NCBI GenBank assembly: GCA_006386115.1
Contig: VFIW01000003.1
Location: 124,001 to 188,000 of the forward strand
DNA length: 64,000 nucleotides
Source of the DNA: Globisporangium splendens
Lineage: Eukaryota; Oomycota; Peronosporomycetes; Pythiales; Pythiaceae
Direction of reading: 5' to 3'
This document shows positions 60,251-64,000 of this stretch, one piece after another. How positions within the stretch are numbered: position 1 is the stretch's first letter; every line of letters starts with the position of its first letter. The notes beneath the pieces are model-generated. The model saw only the letters and a list, made by a program, of their open reading frames with translations. It had not been told where the DNA came from and ran no database searches. A program made the translations under genes and the position numbers.

Positions 60251-60303
60251 GTTGATGTTTGTATTTGTGTGTGAGGTTGCTGAGTGGTTGTGATGGAGCT
60301 GGT

Positions 60304-60319
60304 AATTTGGAAAGTGAGG
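60304..60319 (-). promoter_or_regulatory. Oomycete-type core promoter of secreted protein 4
   Basis: The minus strand reads CCTCACTTTCCAAATT, close to the 16-nt consensus, 54 nt upstream of the ATG at 60250. It is the last sequence shared by the two IR2 arms. Confidence 0.65.
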
Positions 60320-60321
60320 TT

Positions 60322-62009
60322 TCGAGGAAAAATAGCTGGTTCACGTGCCCACAGTGGACTGCACATGTGCAAGTTGGTTTTGCATTGTGAAAGATCGAGG
60401 ATCTCCCATCCTTAGTCTATCGCATGCACTCTTCGTGTGTCCTGAATGTCCTATTGAGTAGCGGACACAATGTTCCGTGGAATCATGTGGCAAGCAGTGA
60501 AGAGCTACTTAGTGCCCAGCACTGTGAAGCGCTATTTGAAGGCACTTCCTAACGGATCCTCTGAACGTCCTTTACATGCACTGAGACAGTGATTGTGTCT
60601 TCTGTACCATTTTACAGTCGGCCATCATCCACGACGTCCGTTGGCGCTTGAGTGATCTTCGTCAATCATCACCCTACCAACTGTGCTCGCAGAAAAGAGG
60701 TCATCGCACAACCACGCGAAGGTCTCTAATCATCACAGCAATGATCACGAGGACACGCATGAGCTCAACAAATGCATGAGATAGGAAATGAAAAGAAGAA
60801 AAATATGCTTTCGGTGGGTGGCGCCAGCACATTTGTCTGTTGTTTGGAGCCCTTCACAAGCACAGGATCGAACGTTCAGATGTGGGTTGAATTTCACAAA
60901 CAAGTTGAAAGACAGGGAATTGGCGACGCGGCAGGGTTGGATCTGACAGTGCAAGACGAATCCTATTATAGAGAAGATAGGGAGACGAGAGATGCCTTAA
61001 AGAGACAGAAGCGGTCGAATCGAACGGAGCGACACTCCGTCACAGGGCACCATACCACACATCCAATGTCACTCAAAAATGCATTGAAGCTTCTTTTTCG
61101 CACAAATTGACACAATAGCACCCTACTCACAAAATAGATGGTGCTCACCACTTTTGCTGAGCCAAAAAGAAGGGACAGATGGCTTCACAACGCCCCTTTT
61201 CTGCACGACAAGAGTCAGCATGTGGTGCCAAACAGATCGCCATTCAGACTGACCCTTCTCTGGTCCAATCACCAAAGGGTCAAATTGTGGACATGGAGGG
61301 CCAGAGTTCACAATCGCGGGCAAACAATCCAACTCGAAGAGGCTTCGCAGCTAGTGGCTGTACATTCTGGAATTGCTGGGTATTCATTGCCCTGTATAAC
61401 TCAAGTAATGGGTTAAAACGAAAGTGAGACCAACTGATGCTCCGTCGAGCATCATCTGTTGCTGCAGTGTCCAACTCTGACCTTTGAAGTCTGTTTGTCG
61501 AGTCGCGTTGGACAATGCGCGAGCCGACGCTGAAGCACTAGTGTGCGTGTTTCCCAAGAACCACGTGGAGGATCTGTGAAGAGCGCAAAGGTTCCACGTC
61601 AGTGCCCCAACGCAAAGCTACAGGCTGACTCTGGTCGGCACTCTTCACCTCTTGAAGACGCCTGTCGGTCGAACAAGCACGTGGTGTCTTCAAAGTGTTT
61701 GGCCAGTGGCGTTGAGTCACACGAAACACCGTCTCTGCTCACGCGAGAAGTGTTGGCACCCACAAAGTCTAAAGCGTCACATTGTGGGCACATACTGTAC
61801 TTGATTCGGATCCGGACAATGCCGACTGCAATGCATCGATCATTCGCACAACTGTTGCTCGGCATAATCACTGGAATGTGTCCACAACACCTGGTTTCCT
61901 GGAATGCCACGTGACTCAACACTGTAGCTCTGCGACTGAAAGTCCACGTTCTTCATCGCACTTGAGCATTGTTGACTCAACCGTCCTCTCTCGCACACAC
62001 ACAATTCAG
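60322..62009. other. Spacer of IR2 (1.7 kb)
   Basis: No gene recognised. Short frames only, one small hairpin (GATGCTC...GAGCATC, about 61436-61453). The two secreted genes read outward from this spacer, so it is the only upstream DNA that distinguishes the two copies. Confidence 0.5.
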
Positions 62010-62011
62010 AA

Positions 62012-62027
62012 CCTCACTTTCCAAATT
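62012..62027 (+). promoter_or_regulatory. Oomycete-type core promoter of secreted protein 5
   Basis: CCTCACTTTCCAAATT, identical to the motif of the left-arm copy, 54 nt upstream of the ATG. It starts 3 nt inside the arm. Confidence 0.65.
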
Positions 62028-62080
62028 ACCAGCTCCATCACAACCACTCAGCAACCTCACACACAAATACAAACATCAAC

Positions 62081-62983
62081 ATGAAGATCTTCCACGTCCT
62101 CGCTCAAGTCGCCATCCTCGCTGCCATCGCCACCACTTCCCTCGCTGCCAGCGACGAAGCCTCGGGATCTGGAGTCGCCTCCACCACCTCCGACACCTAC
62201 ACGTACGACGACGCCACGTCCGCGTCCGCAGCCTCGGCTGCATCGGAGGCAACGTCCGCCAGTAGCTACGGTGACGACGACGCAACCACCACTGCCACCT
62301 CGGAAACCTCGGATGCGTCCGAGACCACCTCTGCCACCGACGACACCACCACTACGTCGGACGCATCGGAGGCCACCGCCACGACTGACGAAGACACCAC
62401 GACTGACGAAGACACCACCACGGCGGAAACGGACGCCCCAGAAGCCTCGGGAAGCGATGCCAAGCAGCCTCCAACGTCCTCCGGTTCCTTTGACGGAAGT
62501 CGTGGCCATTTCGGACGCCGACCACACGGCTCGTTCGACGGCTCGCTGCCGGCGTTCCCAGGCTCCTTCGACGGAAGTCGTGGCCATTTCGGACGCCGAC
62601 CACACGGCTCGTTTGATGGTTCGCGAGGATCCCACCCACACGTTGGCAAGGGCGGCAAGGGACCACGTCACGGCTCTGGATCCCGCGGCAGCTTCCCTGC
62701 TGTTGGCTCGAAGGGCCGCAAGGGTGCCGCCAACGGCTCGCAAGCCAACGACCGCAACCGTGAGGCCGACGACGGATCCACGCAGGGCAGCCGCCCTCGT
62801 CCATCGGGATCCCACGGCGGCAAGTCCCGTCACGCTGGTTCCAAGGGACGCTTCCCAGGCGTGGGTTCTCGCAGCGGCTCGTTCGCCTCGGCTGGCAGCC
62901 GTGGTGGTCGCCATGGCGGTCGTGGTGGCAAGAAGGCTGGATCGGGAAGCTCGCAGCTCCGTGGCTCCGACGACGGCAACTAA
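62081..62983 (+). CDS. Secreted SFDGSRG-repeat protein 5 (IR2 right arm, 300 aa)
   Basis: Nearly identical to protein 4 (same signal peptide, acidic half, basic half and SQLRGSDDGN end). It has an in-frame extra repeat of 26 residues around the motif SFDGSLPAFPG, SFDGSRGHFGRRPHG, inserted at about residues 150-178. The reading frame and ends are otherwise unchanged, so repeat number changes without damage. Confidence 0.8.
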   Translation: MKIFHVLAQVAILAAIATTSLAASDEASGSGVASTTSDTYTYDDATSASAASAASEATSASSYGDDDATTTATSETSDASETTSATDDTTTTSDASEATATTDEDTTTDEDTTTAETDAPEASGSDAKQPPTSSGSFDGSRGHFGRRPHGSFDGSLPAFPGSFDGSRGHFGRRPHGSFDGSRGSHPHVGKGGKGPRHGSGSRGSFPAVGSKGRKGAANGSQANDRNREADDGSTQGSRPRPSGSHGGKSRHAGSKGRFPGVGSRSGSFASAGSRGGRHGGRGGKKAGSGSSQLRGSDDGN

Positions 62984-63560
62984 GCCAGACGACAAACAAG
63001 CGTTTTCCTGGTTGGTGCATGCGTGTGAATCCCTAGACTACGCGGTAGCGCCGCCACTGTTTCCAATGTTCCATCCGTGTCTTAGTGTCTAAACTCTGTA
63101 ATGAATGAATTTCGATTTTGTAAACTCACCTGATGTCTTTCTGGGCTTGTACGTGCTGGCGGAACCCGGTCGCTTACAAATCTCAGCACAAACGCGCACT
63201 ACTCCACGCACTTCATATAGTCGATTAATATCCCAGGATAGTTGATACGAAGATCGCCATCTCAGAGGTTCAAGATGAACTCATGTGAGTAGAAATGCGT
63301 ATTGTGTGGATGCCAATGCCTCCCTTTTGAACGATTTTCTCGATGCTCTGCCGTGATATTAGGCTTATGTGTCGAACCAGACGAGTGGAAACAGCGACAG
63401 AGTTGGTAAGTGGACTCAGACGCGGATACAAACTCCGAGATCACAACACGAATTGGGATTATATACTATATATTTCGTGCGCTTCAACTCGCACAGAACG
63501 CCACATACAACTACTGATCAACTTTACAACACATTACACCGCCTACCATTACAGTTGCCT

Positions 63561-64000
63561 TTAGTTGCCAGACACCGAGCCACGAAGTTGCGAGCCTGAT
63601 CCAGCGGGCTTCTTGCCGCGGTGGCGCGAAGGGTCTCGGCTGCCAGCAGCCGCGAACGAGCCACCACGAGAACCGCCGGCGTGCGGAAAGTGGCCGCCCT
63701 TGGAGCCACCGCCGTGTGCCTTGGACCCGGAAGGACGCATGTGACTGCCTTGGGTCGAGCCAGCAGCTTCACGGAGCTCACCACCGTGCGATCCAGAGCC
63801 GATGCGCGGTGCGCGCATGCCCTTCGATGATCCGGCGTGACCAAAGTGACCGCGCGATCCGCCGGCAGCAGGGAAGTTGCCGCGGGATCCCGATCCGTGG
63901 CGGTGGCCTTTCCAGCTGCCGCTAGGTGGAGCGCCACGGGAGCCGTCAAACGATCCAGGAGGTGGACCTCGGGAACCGTCTAAGGCAGGCGGAGCGTTGC
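63561..64000 (-). CDS. Secreted GSFDGSRG-repeat protein 6, 3' part (IR2 right arm)
   Basis: Mirror copy of protein 3. The visible 3' part is open to the window edge and shares the C-terminus KKPAGSGSQLRGSVSGN. The signal peptide lies beyond the window. Convergent with protein 5, as in the left arm. Confidence 0.8.
   Translation of the reverse strand, partial: NAPPALDGSRGPPPGSFDGSRGAPPSGSWKGHRHGSGSRGNFPAAGGSRGHFGHAGSSKGMRAPRIGSGSHGGELREAAGSTQGSHMRPSGSKAHGGGSKGGHFPHAGGSRGGSFAAAGSRDPSRHRGKKPAGSGSQLRGSVSGN

Larger units (their letters stand above)
58409..60321 (+). repeat. Left arm of a second inverted duplication (IR2), visible part
   Basis: Positions pair with 122409-x in the right arm (122331-x inside the 78-bp length difference). 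The start given here is only where the partner leaves the window, so the arm may be longer to the left. Only a few substitutions were seen. The inner edge (60321) lies just upstream of the core promoter of protein 4, so the promoter itself is duplicated. Confidence 0.93.
62010..64000 (-). repeat. Right arm of IR2, cut by the window end
   Basis: Reverse-complement partner of 58409-60321. It contains 78 extra bp inside the secreted gene (one additional 26-residue repeat). It extends past 64000. Confidence 0.93.

Noticed and set aside
59414..60274. Long plus-strand open frame opposite secreted protein 4 (and its counterpart 62057-62995 opposite protein 5)
   Set aside because: It mirrors Gly/Ser/Thr-rich repeat codons with GC-rich third positions, lacks a promoter and start context, and is Arg/Gly/Val-rich in the way expected for a reverse-complement shadow. 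The sense frames have signal peptides and core promoters.

Overview
The window looks like nuclear DNA of an oomycete (stramenopile); species and chromosome cannot be assigned. The evidence is eukaryotic tRNA genes, short GT-AG introns, LURP-one-related (LOR) and helicase-associated-repeat (HA) gene families typical of oomycetes, and several gene starts preceded by sequences matching the oomycete 16-nt core promoter (GCTCATTYYNCAWTTT; one match, at 58123, is exact).

Region 1 (1-10264): three copies of one APE-type LINE in the same orientation. Each visible 5' end abuts the 5' end of an intact tRNA gene (Met-CAT, then Ala-CGC). Each visible 3' end is followed by a copy of exactly the first 15 nt of one of those tRNAs. 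The middle copy is full length (839-8319, ORF1 plus EN-RT ORF2). The third is cut off by a Ty3/gypsy element.

Region 2 (10265-20821): a complete Ty3/gypsy chromovirus (650-bp LTRs, broken gag, PR-RT-RH-IN-chromodomain pol). It carries an unexpected 388-codon antisense reading frame with a long coiled coil. A second, opposite-strand, truncated copy follows; its LTR interrupts a BED-zinc-finger gene.

Region 3 (20822-31213): decayed genes (polytopic membrane protein, NTF2-like protein) and intact genes: a secreted, probably GPI-anchored Ser/Thr/Ala-rich protein, a mitochondrial helical-repeat (PPR-like) protein and a LOR protein.

Region 4 (31214-42963): a nearly perfect inverted duplication. 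Two arms of 5.4 kb flank a 922-bp spacer. Each arm carries a DHHC palmitoyltransferase gene, a frameshifted membrane-protein gene, an aldo-keto reductase (Kv-beta-like) and a LOR gene. The outer left breakpoint cuts the first DHHC exon.

Region 5 (42964-56150): three mitochondrial-type HA-repeat proteins, another LOR gene beside a decayed aldo-keto reductase, and a four-exon BK-type K+ channel.

Region 6 (53295-64000): six loci for a family of small secreted Gly/Ser/His-rich proteins built on an SGSFDGSRG-like repeat. Four of them lie in a second inverted duplication whose right arm runs off the window.

The recurring theme is recent local duplication, inversion and retroelement recombination acting on small lineage-specific gene families (LOR, AKR, HA, secreted repeats).
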